This document shows, in pieces, positions 16,637 through 24,700 of a stretch of DNA of 54,007 bases. The stretch lies in contig JAJEBE010000016.1 in assembly GCA_022822545.1 (NCBI GenBank), positions 1 to 54,007 on the forward strand, written 5' to 3'. The translations under genes and the position numbers were made by a program. The DNA is from Anaerolineae bacterium (lineage in GTDB: Bacteria > Chloroflexota > Anaerolineae > Aggregatilineales > Phototrophicaceae). A model generated the notes under the pieces. The model saw only the letters and a list, made by a program, of their open reading frames with translations. It did no database searches and had not been told where the DNA came from. Position 1 is the stretch's first letter. Each line of letters starts with the position of its first letter.

Positions 16637-18343
16637 ATGCGTCTCAAACTTTCTGTATTGGCTGTCTTGTTCATCATCAGCACCCTTTTCGGTGGCGCTG
16701 CTGTCGCGCAAGACACAAGCGAAGTAACCATTCTTTATTGGCAGGCGGTTTCGATCCTGAATCCGTATCTCTCTGGTGGCACCAAAGACTTTGATGCGGC
16801 CGCGCTCATCCTCGAGCCACTCGCCAGCATCGCCCCCGACGGCACCATGGTGCCCGACCTGGCGGAGTCCATTCCGACACTCGAAAATGGCGGTGTCTCC
16901 GAGGACCTGACGACCATCACCTGGAAGCTCAAGGATGGCGTGGTTTGGTCCGATGGCACGCCGGTCACAATCGATGATCTGATCTTCACCTGGCAATATT
17001 GCACCCACGAAGAAGGCGGCTGCTCAACCAAGCATTTCTACAATGATGTGGTCAGCATGGAAGACATCGGCGACAACCAGATCAAGATCACCTTCGGCGT
17101 GCCCAAGCCCTATCCCTACGATCCCTTCGTCACCCAAAACGCGCCGATTCTGCAGCAGGCCCAATTCGCCGATTGCATGGGCGCCATGATGTCGGCTTGC
17201 ACCGACCAGAACTTCGCCCCCATCGGCACCGGACCCTTCATGGTCGACGAATTCCGCCCCAATGATGTGGTCACCTATGTCGCCAATCCCAACTACCGCG
17301 AAGAGGGCAAGCCGCATTTCGATCGCGTTATCTTCAAGGGCGGCGGCGATGCCGAATCGGCCGCGCGCGCTGTCTTGGAAACCGGCGAAGCGGATTACGC
17401 CTGGAATCTGCAGATTTCCCCCGCCGTATTGAGCGGCATGGAAGCCGCCGGTAACGGTACCGTAGTCGTCGCCTTCGCCTCCTCGGTCGAGCGCCTGATG
17501 CTCAACCAAGCCGACGTCAGCCCTGACAACCCCAATCGCTCGATTGTCATGGATGGCGAAAATCCGCATCCCTTCCTGACAATTCCGGAAGTTGCCGATG
17601 CCATGTCCCTCGCGATTGATCGCGATATCATCGCCGGGCAGCTCTATGGCGCTGGTGGTCAGGCCGCTTGCAACATGGTGAACGGTCCGCCCATCAACGT
17701 GTCGGAAACTTACCTCGGCTGCTCGCAAGACATCGACGCCGCCAACGCCATCCTCGACGAAGCCGGAATCCTGGACAGCGACGGCGACGGCATCCGCGAA
17801 GCCGATGGCGTGCCCTTGCGCGTACAGTATCAGACCTCGACCAATGCCGTGCGCCAAAACACCCAGGCGCTCATCAAGCAGTGGTGGAGCGAGATCGGCA
17901 TCGAGACGGAGCTGCGCAACATTGACGCCGCTGTCTTCTTCGGTGGCGACCCCGCCAGTCCCGATACCTATCAGAAGTTCTACAGCGATGTGCAGATGTT
18001 CACCAGCGGCACCAGCGGCCCCGATGCCGAGACTTTCATGGTGCGCTGGATCTGCGGCGCCGACCCCAACCCCGATAACGGCTGGCTGGGACGTAACGTG
18101 CCGCGGCACTGCAACCCCGCCTACGACGCGCTCTACGAAGAACTGACGAAAACCGGTGGCGTGGAAGCTCGCGCCGTAATCGTCCAGCAGATGAACGACC
18201 TGCTCATCGAGGGCGGCGCCTTGATCCCGCTGGTCTTCCGCGGCAGCGTCTCCGCCCACAGCAATTCCCTGGGCGGCGTCGATATGAACGGCTGGGACTC
18301 CGAAATGTGGAACGTCCAGGACTGGTACCGCGCCGATATGTAA
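16637..18343 (+). CDS. Peptide-type ABC transporter substrate-binding protein (SBP_5), copy 1
   Basis: An exported family 5 binding protein of 568 residues, the class that feeds dipeptide, oligopeptide or sugar importers of Dpp/Opp type. The signal peptide (residues 1-25) ends AAVA/QDTS with no lipobox cysteine. The mature part has the family block ITWKLKDGVVWSDGTPVTIDDLIFTW, and GTGPFMVDEFRPNDVV. A DSDGDGIRE loop near residue 380 is typical of the family. It is a close paralogue, of identical length, of the gene at 22254. No permease is directly attached. A strong terminator follows, so it is its own transcription unit. Confidence 0.93.
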   Translation: MRLKLSVLAVLFIISTLFGGAAVAQDTSEVTILYWQAVSILNPYLSGGTKDFDAAALILEPLASIAPDGTMVPDLAESIPTLENGGVSEDLTTITWKLKDGVVWSDGTPVTIDDLIFTWQYCTHEEGGCSTKHFYNDVVSMEDIGDNQIKITFGVPKPYPYDPFVTQNAPILQQAQFADCMGAMMSACTDQNFAPIGTGPFMVDEFRPNDVVTYVANPNYREEGKPHFDRVIFKGGGDAESAARAVLETGEADYAWNLQISPAVLSGMEAAGNGTVVVAFASSVERLMLNQADVSPDNPNRSIVMDGENPHPFLTIPEVADAMSLAIDRDIIAGQLYGAGGQAACNMVNGPPINVSETYLGCSQDIDAANAILDEAGILDSDGDGIREADGVPLRVQYQTSTNAVRQNTQALIKQWWSEIGIETELRNIDAAVFFGGDPASPDTYQKFYSDVQMFTSGTSGPDAETFMVRWICGADPNPDNGWLGRNVPRHCNPAYDALYEELTKTGGVEARAVIVQQMNDLLIEGGALIPLVFRGSVSAHSNSLGGVDMNGWDSEMWNVQDWYRADM

Positions 18344-18370
18344 GCCGCTCGATTCTATAGTCGAGTTTTG

Positions 18371-18397
18371 GGGGTGCGCTTCGGCGCGCCCCTTTTT
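18371..18397 (+). terminator. Intrinsic terminator after SBP_5 copy 1
   Basis: A nine-base-pair stem GGGGTGCGC / GCGCGCCCC (18371-18379 with 18384-18392, one U-G pair) closes a TTCG tetraloop and is followed by TTTTT (18393-18397). Confidence 0.88.
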
Positions 18398-18518
18398 GTC
18401 TGCGCCACATTGCGCTGAACCAGACTGTTTGTTGATTGTTTGCCTGTTGCGCTAAAATACGGTAGATTGAGAATGTAGCAAAACTTTTGCTCCTGTTAGA
18501 TTTAAGGATAATCAACCG

Positions 18519-19892
18519 ATGTTAATATTAACGAAGAGGCAACTCAAATTCGCAACCGTTCTGCTGGTCTTGGCGCTGCTGGTATCCCCGGCCATCGCCC
18601 AGGACCCAGTCACCGTGACCATTTTTGTCGGCTTGGGCACCGGGACTTCGCCCGAACAATTCGAACCGCAAATGGCGCTGCAAGAGCGCTTCAATGCCGA
18701 CCACGACGATATCCAGATCGAATTCATGATCGTCCCCCACGATACCTCCGAAGATCAATTGACGACCATGATCGCGGGCGGCAATCCGCCGGACCTGGTA
18801 GGTCCCAACGGCATCAGCACCATCGCGCTCTTCCTCGATAACTGGGCCGATATCACACCCTTCATCGAGGCCGACCAGTTTGACACCAGCGACTTCTACC
18901 CCACCTCGCTGGGCCTCAACGCCTATCCTCACGTGAACACGGGCTTGCCGCTGGGCCTCTTCCCGTCGTTCATCTTCTACAATGTCGACCTCTTTGATGC
19001 CGAAGGCGTCGAATATCCGCCGGCCGACTTCATGGATGCCAGCTGGACCTACGATGTAGTCCGCGAACGGGCGATGCTGCTTACGCTGGATGCCGACGGC
19101 AACAACGCCGCTTCAGCAGACTTCGACGCCGATAACATCGTCCAGTGGGGTTATGACGACTCCTGGACCAGCGCCCGCGAGAAGATCGCGCCCTGGGGCT
19201 CGCCGCGGGTCGGCAGCCCAACCAACGAAGATTACACCGTCGCCATCGCCAACAACGAGCACTGGGTGCAGGGCTTGCAATGGTACAGCGATGGCATCCA
19301 TGTCGATCGCTTCATCCCCGGCATCGACGGCGTCGCCGCCTATGAAGCGGCCGGCATCGGCACACCGCTGGATGGCGGCTTGATCGCCATGTTCCACAGC
19401 CACACCTGGTACCTGACCGAGCTCGGCTTTGATGGCATCGACTTCGATGTTGAAATCGCGCCGGTGCCCTTCAATCCGGCCGGGACGCGCGTGGCGACGA
19501 TGCACGCCGATAACTTCACCATTCCCGATTCCTCGGCCAATAAAGAAGCCGCTTGGGAAGTCATGAAATGGCTGACATCGCCGGAGCAGATCATCGATGT
19601 CTGCCTGATATACGGCTGCATCCCATCACGCATTTCGGTGGCGGATGACTTCCGGGCGGAGCTGGAGGCGCGCTTCCCCGATATCAACTACGATGTCATC
19701 TTCGAGTCCATCAACTATCTCGACGACCCCAATCACGAATCCTGGACGCCGCAATGGGGCCGGATGGAAGACGCGATGGCATTGGCCGAAAGCAAGGTCA
19801 TCACCGGTGAAAATACCGACGCCCAGGCCGTCCTGGACGAAGCCAATGCGACGATTCAGGCCCTCTTGGACGAGTATTGGGCCAGCCAGTAG
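18519..19892 (+). CDS. Sugar ABC transporter substrate-binding protein (SBP_1 family)
   Basis: A 457-residue exported binding protein and the first gene of a sugar importer. The signal peptide (about 1-28) ends in SPAIA/QDPV with no lipobox. The family 1 fold is shown by an opening beta strand (VTVTIFVGLGTG), a helix with QMALQERFNADHDDIQIEF, and the hinge-like TTMIAGGNPPDLVG. The late AAWEVMKWLTSPEQ helix also fits. Two cysteines near the C-terminus (VCLIYGCIP) may form a disulfide. A TAAAAT box stands at 18453-18458. Two permeases follow after a 173-base leader with a hairpin. The ligand is unknown. Confidence 0.94.
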   Translation: MLILTKRQLKFATVLLVLALLVSPAIAQDPVTVTIFVGLGTGTSPEQFEPQMALQERFNADHDDIQIEFMIVPHDTSEDQLTTMIAGGNPPDLVGPNGISTIALFLDNWADITPFIEADQFDTSDFYPTSLGLNAYPHVNTGLPLGLFPSFIFYNVDLFDAEGVEYPPADFMDASWTYDVVRERAMLLTLDADGNNAASADFDADNIVQWGYDDSWTSAREKIAPWGSPRVGSPTNEDYTVAIANNEHWVQGLQWYSDGIHVDRFIPGIDGVAAYEAAGIGTPLDGGLIAMFHSHTWYLTELGFDGIDFDVEIAPVPFNPAGTRVATMHADNFTIPDSSANKEAAWEVMKWLTSPEQIIDVCLIYGCIPSRISVADDFRAELEARFPDINYDVIFESINYLDDPNHESWTPQWGRMEDAMALAESKVITGENTDAQAVLDEANATIQALLDEYWASQ

Positions 19893-19920
19893 TCCAATAG
19901 GGCAGCCACTATGAGCGCTC

Positions 19921-19957
19921 GAACAGGGTACGAGATTCCCCGAATCTCATGCCCTGT
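19921..19957 (+). terminator. Large hairpin between binding protein and permease genes
   Basis: AACAGGG...GAGATTC (19921-19937) pairs with GAATCTC...CCCTGTT (19941-19957) around a CCC loop. The T-run is poor (TCTCCTTG), so leaky termination or protection of the upstream message is more likely than a full stop. Confidence 0.6.
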
Positions 19958-20065
19958 TTCTCCTTGTCCCATGTGCCAATTCGGGTTTGAGTTCCACACG
20001 CTCCTGATAATGCCAGAGCCTGATATTGCCATACGCTTTTGCCCGGCTGTATTGGAGATGCGCCC

Positions 20066-21007
20066 TTGATCGGCCGATTGCTTGGCATCAGCGGCTGGAG
20101 CTTGCAGAAGCGGGAATCCGCCGCCGCTTACATGTACATCTCGCCCTGGATCATCGGCTTCTTCCTCTTCACGCTCATCCCCATGGCCGGGTCGCTCTAT
20201 TTCTCCTTCACCGACTACAACATCATCGATACGCCGGTCTGGGTCGGGCTGAAGAATTACGGCGACCTGATTCATGACCCGAGCTTTTGGCAGTCGCTCA
20301 AAGTCACGCTGACCTTCGCCGTTCTCTCTTTGCCGGCGACGCTTGTCTTTGGCTTGTTCCTGGCGATTCTGCTCAACCAGGATATCCCCTTCGTGAAGCT
20401 CTGGCGCACCTTGTATTTCCTGCCTTCGGTGCTGACGGGCGTCGCTGTTGTGCTGCTCTGGGTGGTGATCTTCAATCCACAGATCGGCGTCATCAATAAC
20501 GCCTTGAAGCTCGTCGGCATAAAGGGCCCCGGCTGGCTGCACGATCCCGATTGGGCCCTTGTCTCCCTGGTCATCATGAGCCTCTGGGGCGTCGGCCAGT
20601 CGATGATCATCTACCTCGCCGGCTTGCAGGGCGTGCCTACCGAGCTCTACGACGCCGCCAAAGTTGACGGCGCCAATAGACCGCGGCGCTTCTTCAACAT
20701 CACTCTGCCGATGATGTCGCCGGTCATCTTCTATAATCTCATCATCGGCTTAATCGCCACCTTCCAATACTTCACCCAAGCCTATATCGCCTCGTCATCG
20801 GTTGGCGACGAAGTCGGCGGGCCCGTGCGCTCGACCCTCTTCTACAACATCTATCTCTACCAAAGCGGCTTCAAGTTCTTCGAGATGGGTTATGCCTCGG
20901 CCCTGGCTTGGGTGCTCTTCGTCATCATCCTCGTCTTGACGATTCTGGTCTTCAAATCATCCCCTATGTGGGTGCATTACGAAGGCGAACTGCGGGGGAG
21001 GTCCTGA
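20066..21007 (+). CDS. Sugar ABC transporter permease, MalF/UgpA type
   Basis: A six-helix importer permease of about 313 residues. The N-terminus (SAAAYMYISPWIIGFFLFTLIPM) is typical. The EAA loop is YDAAKVDGANRPRRFFNITLP. The C-terminus ends with the usual ALAWVLFVIILVLTILVF helix. TTG at 20066 is preferred, with GGAG about 8 bases upstream; TTG 20039 has no such site. It overlaps or abuts the next permease, so the two are translated as a pair with the binding protein at 18519. Confidence 0.93.
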   Translation: MIGRLLGISGWSLQKRESAAAYMYISPWIIGFFLFTLIPMAGSLYFSFTDYNIIDTPVWVGLKNYGDLIHDPSFWQSLKVTLTFAVLSLPATLVFGLFLAILLNQDIPFVKLWRTLYFLPSVLTGVAVVLLWVVIFNPQIGVINNALKLVGIKGPGWLHDPDWALVSLVIMSLWGVGQSMIIYLAGLQGVPTELYDAAKVDGANRPRRFFNITLPMMSPVIFYNLIIGLIATFQYFTQAYIASSSVGDEVGGPVRSTLFYNIYLYQSGFKFFEMGYASALAWVLFVIILVLTILVFKSSPMWVHYEGELRGRS

Positions 21008-22056
21008 TCATTTACCGGCAAGGGCGCTGGAACCTGGGATTGCGCGGGCAAGAGACCCTGGTTAAAGCCGGCACGACGCTGATTCTCGGCGCCGGCGCGG
21101 TGGTCATCCTGCTGCCGCTGATATACATGCTGGGCACCGCCCTGAAAAGCAAGGCGCAAGTGCGGCAAAACCTGCTCAACCCCATACCGATGACGCATGT
21201 GCATGTTGAGGTCGCCGGCAAGCGGGAGCCGCTGTACGAGGTCGAGCTGGACGGGCAAACCATGCAAATGGCGCTGATCAAAAATGCCCCTGGCGGCATG
21301 GGCAAATTTGTCGACCCGGCCAAACCGGAAGAAATCATCGAATTGCGCCGCAATCAGCAGACCCCCGTGCGCGTCCTTGATATCCATTGGCGGAACTTTG
21401 AAGAGGCGCTGACGATCGTGCCCTTCGATCGCTACCTGCTGAACACCCTGATCGTGACCTTCGCCGGCATGGTCGGGATGCTCTTCTCCTGTTCCCTGGT
21501 CGCCTACGGTTTCTCCCGCTTCCGGGCGCCGGGCCTCAATCTGCTCTTCCTGCTGCTCTTGTCCACAATCATGCTGCCGCGCCAAGTCCGGCTGATCCCG
21601 CTCTACGTCATCTTTCAGAAGATCGGCTGGATTGATACCCTGCTGCCCTTGATCGTCCCGCTTTTCTTCGCCAATGCCTTCGATGTATTCTTGCTGCGCC
21701 AGTTCTTCATGACCATCTCGCTGGAACAAGACGAAGCGGCGCAGATTGACGGCGCCAACTCATTGCAGCGGCTGCTCTACATCATCCTGCCGCAATCCAG
21801 AGCGGCGGTCGTCACGGTCGCTATCTTCCACTTTCTCTACGCCTGGAACGACTTTTACGAGCCCCTGATCTTCCTGCACAGCCGTCACAATTGGACGATG
21901 GCCGTTGGCTTGCAACAATTCAACGGCTTGTACGCCGTCAACACCCATCTCATCATGGCCGCCTCGGTTGTCATGGTGCTGCCGCCCATCCTGCTTTTTT
22001 TCTTCAGCCAACGAATCTTCATGCAAGGCGTCGTCATCTCCGGCTCAAAAGGTTGA
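20968..22056 (+). CDS. Sugar ABC transporter permease, MalG type, with extracytoplasmic insertion
   Basis: The second permease of the importer. The first helix (TLILGAGAVVILLPLIYML) is followed by an extra segment of about 75 residues (from KSKAQVRQNLLNP through HVHVEVAGKREPLYEVEL to DIHWRNFEEAL) before the second helix. This insert is longer than in ordinary MalG proteins and looks beta-rich. The EAA loop is QDEAAQIDGANSLQRLLYIILP. The start is unresolved: GTG 20968 is in frame but lacks a ribosome site, while GGGGAGG at 20995-21001 stands 8 bases before an ATT at 21010. TTG 21040 is also possible. The conserved protein begins near 21010. Confidence 0.9.
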   Translation: MGALRRRTAGEVLIIYRQGRWNLGLRGQETLVKAGTTLILGAGAVVILLPLIYMLGTALKSKAQVRQNLLNPIPMTHVHVEVAGKREPLYEVELDGQTMQMALIKNAPGGMGKFVDPAKPEEIIELRRNQQTPVRVLDIHWRNFEEALTIVPFDRYLLNTLIVTFAGMVGMLFSCSLVAYGFSRFRAPGLNLLFLLLLSTIMLPRQVRLIPLYVIFQKIGWIDTLLPLIVPLFFANAFDVFLLRQFFMTISLEQDEAAQIDGANSLQRLLYIILPQSRAAVVTVAIFHFLYAWNDFYEPLIFLHSRHNWTMAVGLQQFNGLYAVNTHLIMAASVVMVLPPILLFFFSQRIFMQGVVISGSKG

Positions 22057-22120
22057 TTCGGATTGCCGCCGATTTCAACCCCGTTGGAACTGCTGAACCT
22101 CGCCCGCTTGTCAAACCCAC

Positions 22121-22156
22121 TTGACATCGAAAAACCTCTGTGCCTCCGTGGTGAAT
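22121..22156. repeat. Dispersed AGGCACAGAGG-type repeat, extended copy
   Basis: Read on the minus strand: CGGAGGCACAGAGG, then a short T-run and TGTCAAG. The copy at 52517-52555 shares the same AGAGG-T-run-TGTCAAG extension in the opposite orientation. This shows that the repeat unit is longer than the CACAGAGG words alone. Confidence 0.5.
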
Positions 22157-22174
22157 TCCGCCGATTTCTGATAT

Positions 22175-22204
22175 TTGCGGAATTGTCACATTTTTCGGTA
22201 TAAT
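22175..22204 (+). promoter_or_regulatory. Promoter of the second SBP_5 gene
   Basis: TATAAT (22199-22204) with TTGCGG (22175-22180) 18 bases upstream; a TTGTCA at 22183 is too close to serve. GGTATAATCGC is shared with the promoter at 16577. Confidence 0.55.
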
Positions 22205-22253
22205 CGCGGCGCTGTACTATCGCAAGCAAGCGAATCCATTCAGAGAGGACAAT

Positions 22254-23960
22254 ATGAAGACCAAGCTAACTCTATTCATGATCCTGGTTATGGTGCTCTC
22301 GGCCTTCGGCGGGCTCACCATGGCGCAAAGCGAAGATACCGTGAACATCCTGTTTTGGCAGGCGGCTTCGCACCTTAACCCCTACCTCGGCAACGGCACC
22401 AAAGAATTTGAGGCGGCCGCGCTCGTGCTTGAGCCGCTGGCGCGCTATGATCCGGACGGCATCATGGTGCCCTGGCTTGTGGACGAAATCCCCACTGTCG
22501 CCAACGGCGGCGTCTCTGAGGACTTGACCTCCATCACCTGGACGCTCAGCGAAGGCATCACCTGGTCGGACGGCAGCCCCCTAACCGCCCACGATGTCAA
22601 ATTCAGCGGCGAATTCTGCATGGACCCGGATACCGGCTGCACCGTCCTGGACAACTTCGCCAATGTCGAATCCATCGAAGCCGTTGATGACGGCACCGTG
22701 CGCATCAACTTTGATGTGGCCAAGCCTTTCCCCTACGGTCCCTTCGTCGGCTACCTGACGCCCATTATTCAGAAGGCGCAATTTGAAGACTGCATGGGCG
22801 CGGCCGCCCTGGGCTGCAACGAGCAGAACTTCGCGCCCATCGGCACCGGTCCCTTCGTCGTGGAAGACTTCCGCACCAATGACGTGGTCACCTACACCGC
22901 TAACCCGAACTTCCGCGTTGAAGGTCAGCCAGCCTTCTCCCGCGCTGTCTTCAAAGGCGGCGGCGATGCCGAATCGGCCGCGCGCGCTGTTTTGGAAACC
23001 GGTGAAGCCGATTACGCCTGGAACCTGCAGATTTCCCCGGCCGTGCTCAACGCCATGGAAGCCGCTGGACAAGGCACCGTGATCGTCGGTTTCAGCACCA
23101 ATGTCGAACGCCTGCTGCTCAACCACACCAACCCCGATCCCGCCCTGGGCGAGAACCGCTCAGTCTGGATGGCGGATGGCTCCAACGGCCACCCCTTCCT
23201 GCAAGTCGACGCGGTTTGGATGGCCATGTCGCAAGCTATTGACCGCGACCTGATCGCCAGCCAGCTCTACGGCGCCGGCGGCGTCGGCACCTGCAACATC
23301 CTGCCCGGCCCCCCCATCTACGCCTCACCGAACAATGATCCCTGCCCGCAGGATATCGACGCGGCCAACGCGATGCTCGACGAAGCCGGCATCATGGACA
23401 GCGACGGCGACGGCATCCGCGAATACATGGGCATTCCGCTCAAGGTCTCCTACCAGACCTCGACCAACGCCGTGCGCCAGAACACACAAGCGCTGATCAA
23501 GCAATGGTGGAGTGAAATCGGCATCGAGACCGAACTGCGCAATATTGACGCGGCCGTCTTCTTCGGCGGCGATATCGCCAGCCCGGATACCTACTCGAAG
23601 TTCTATACCGACATCGAGATGTACACCAACGGCGCGAGCGGTACCGATCCCGAGACCTACATGAGCGGCTGGCGCAGCGACCAAATCACGCATCCCGACA
23701 ACAGTTGGAATGGCAACAACGTCGTCCGCTGGTACAGTGAAGACTACGACGCCCTGCTCGACCAGATGGCCGTCACGGCTGTGCTTGAAGAACGCGCTTC
23801 CCTGGCCGTCCAGATGAATGACATGCTCGTGCAAACCGGAGCAATCATCCCGCTGGTCTATCGCGGCAGCGTCTCGGCGCACCACAACAGCGTCAGCGGC
23901 GTCGCCATGAACGCCTGGGATTCCGAACTCTGGAATATCGCCGATTGGACGCGCATGTAA
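22254..23960 (+). CDS. Peptide-type ABC transporter substrate-binding protein (SBP_5), copy 2
   Basis: A 568-residue paralogue of the gene at 16637, alike over its whole length. Some blocks are nearly identical even at base level, for example FKGGGDAESAARAVLETGEA and VRQNTQALIKQWWSEIGIE. The signal peptide ends LTMA/QSED, again without a lipobox. GTGPFVVEDFRTNDVV and DSDGDGIRE are present. Here the cognate permeases do follow (24701, 25736), separated by a terminator-like hairpin and a RAYT transposase unit. It is probably the binding protein of that peptide-type importer. Confidence 0.93.
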   Translation: MKTKLTLFMILVMVLSAFGGLTMAQSEDTVNILFWQAASHLNPYLGNGTKEFEAAALVLEPLARYDPDGIMVPWLVDEIPTVANGGVSEDLTSITWTLSEGITWSDGSPLTAHDVKFSGEFCMDPDTGCTVLDNFANVESIEAVDDGTVRINFDVAKPFPYGPFVGYLTPIIQKAQFEDCMGAAALGCNEQNFAPIGTGPFVVEDFRTNDVVTYTANPNFRVEGQPAFSRAVFKGGGDAESAARAVLETGEADYAWNLQISPAVLNAMEAAGQGTVIVGFSTNVERLLLNHTNPDPALGENRSVWMADGSNGHPFLQVDAVWMAMSQAIDRDLIASQLYGAGGVGTCNILPGPPIYASPNNDPCPQDIDAANAMLDEAGIMDSDGDGIREYMGIPLKVSYQTSTNAVRQNTQALIKQWWSEIGIETELRNIDAAVFFGGDIASPDTYSKFYTDIEMYTNGASGTDPETYMSGWRSDQITHPDNSWNGNNVVRWYSEDYDALLDQMAVTAVLEERASLAVQMNDMLVQTGAIIPLVYRGSVSAHHNSVSGVAMNAWDSELWNIADWTRM

Positions 23961-23972
23961 CATATTTCGTAT

Positions 23973-24004
23973 AACCCCCGCCCTCGGCTTATTGGGTGGG
24001 GGTT
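23973..24004 (+). terminator. Hairpin after SBP_5 copy 2
   Basis: AACCCCCGCCC (23973-23983) pairs with GGGTGGGGGTT (23994-24004), 11 pairs with one G-T, around a 10-base loop. There is no long T-run, so it may act as a partial terminator or a 3' barrier to nucleases. Confidence 0.55.
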
Positions 24005-24020
24005 CATCGGATTCGATACT

Positions 24021-24043
24021 GTAGGGGCGTTTCGCTGAAACGC
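24021..24043. repeat. REP-like palindrome, variant B
   Basis: GTAGGGGCGTTTC-gct-GAAACGC. The GTAGGGGCG end is the same as in the main repeat class but the arm is GTTTC/GAAAC. Other B copies are at 42653 and 48926. Confidence 0.7.
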
Positions 24044-24058
24044 TGGTTTGCATAACTG

Positions 24059-24083
24059 GTAGGGGCGACCCGGCGGGTCGCCC
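24059..24083. repeat. REP-like palindrome, left flank of the RAYT unit
   Basis: GTAGGGGCGACCC...GGGTCGCCC, oriented with its GTAG end away from the transposase gene that starts 20 bases later. Confidence 0.85.
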
Positions 24084-24103
24084 GAAAATGGAGCCAAAAC
24101 AAA

Positions 24104-24628
24104 ATGCAACAACGCCGAAGCCTTCGTCTGCCCGGATATAATTATCAAGATGACGGCGTCTATTTTGTTACAGTCTGCACCTATGGGAAGCGTTGTCTAT
24201 TCGGCGCCGTCGTGGATGGACTGATGGTCCCAAATGAATGGGGACGAATTGTCGAAGAAGAATGGCTGCGGGCGGAAAAGCTGCGATCTAATGTTGAATT
24301 GGACATGTTTGCGCTAATGCCTAACCACTTCCACGGCATCATCATGATGCGTAATGAGCAAGAACAAGCTCGGCAATTGACGGATGCCCAAGCCGACGTA
24401 CCTTCCGCAATTACGCTGCGATCGGGATCGCTAGGCGCGATCATCGGGCAGTTCAAATCCATTGTCACCAAACGAATCCGTCGCTTGCCAAACCCTCCAG
24501 ATCACTCAATTTGGCAGCGAAACTATTATGAGAGCGTTATTCGTACACACGAGATTTGGAACCGGATTCGTGAGTATATGGCCACGAACCCGATGCGATG
24601 GCGCGAGGACTCCTTATTTGTTGCATAA
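24104..24628 (+). CDS. REP-associated tyrosine transposase (RAYT, IS200-like Y1 family)
   Basis: A 174-residue single-domain HUH nuclease of the Y1/TnpA_REP family. It opens with RRSLRLPGYNYQDDGVYFVTVCT. The metal-binding HUH pair is His75-Phe-His77 in LMPNHFHGII. The C-terminal block IWQRNYYESVIRTHE...EYMATNPMRW is characteristic; a tyrosine in this region or helix would be the nucleophile, but I cannot assign it with certainty. Such enzymes cut single-stranded REP hairpins. The gene stands between two palindromes of the repeat class seen throughout the window and is inserted between an SBP_5 gene and its permeases. No frameshift or stop is visible, so it may be active. Confidence 0.92.
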   Translation: MQQRRSLRLPGYNYQDDGVYFVTVCTYGKRCLFGAVVDGLMVPNEWGRIVEEEWLRAEKLRSNVELDMFALMPNHFHGIIMMRNEQEQARQLTDAQADVPSAITLRSGSLGAIIGQFKSIVTKRIRRLPNPPDHSIWQRNYYESVIRTHEIWNRIREYMATNPMRWREDSLFVA

Positions 24629-24638
24629 TTTCAGATTC

Positions 24639-24663
24639 GGACGACCCACCGGGTCGCCCCTAC
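24639..24663. repeat. REP-like palindrome, right flank of the RAYT unit
   Basis: GGACGACCC...GGGTCGCCCCTAC, the inverse of the left flank, with its GTAG end (read on the minus strand) pointing outwards. Together they frame the transposase as an oversized REPIN. Confidence 0.85.
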
Positions 24664-24700
24664 CGAATACACGATAGTATCAAGGCGGCGGAGGTGAATC

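Noticed and set aside
17024..18259. 411-codon open frame opposite the first SBP_5 gene
   Set aside because: Low-complexity Gly/Val/Asp/His-rich shadow; the sense strand has all family features.
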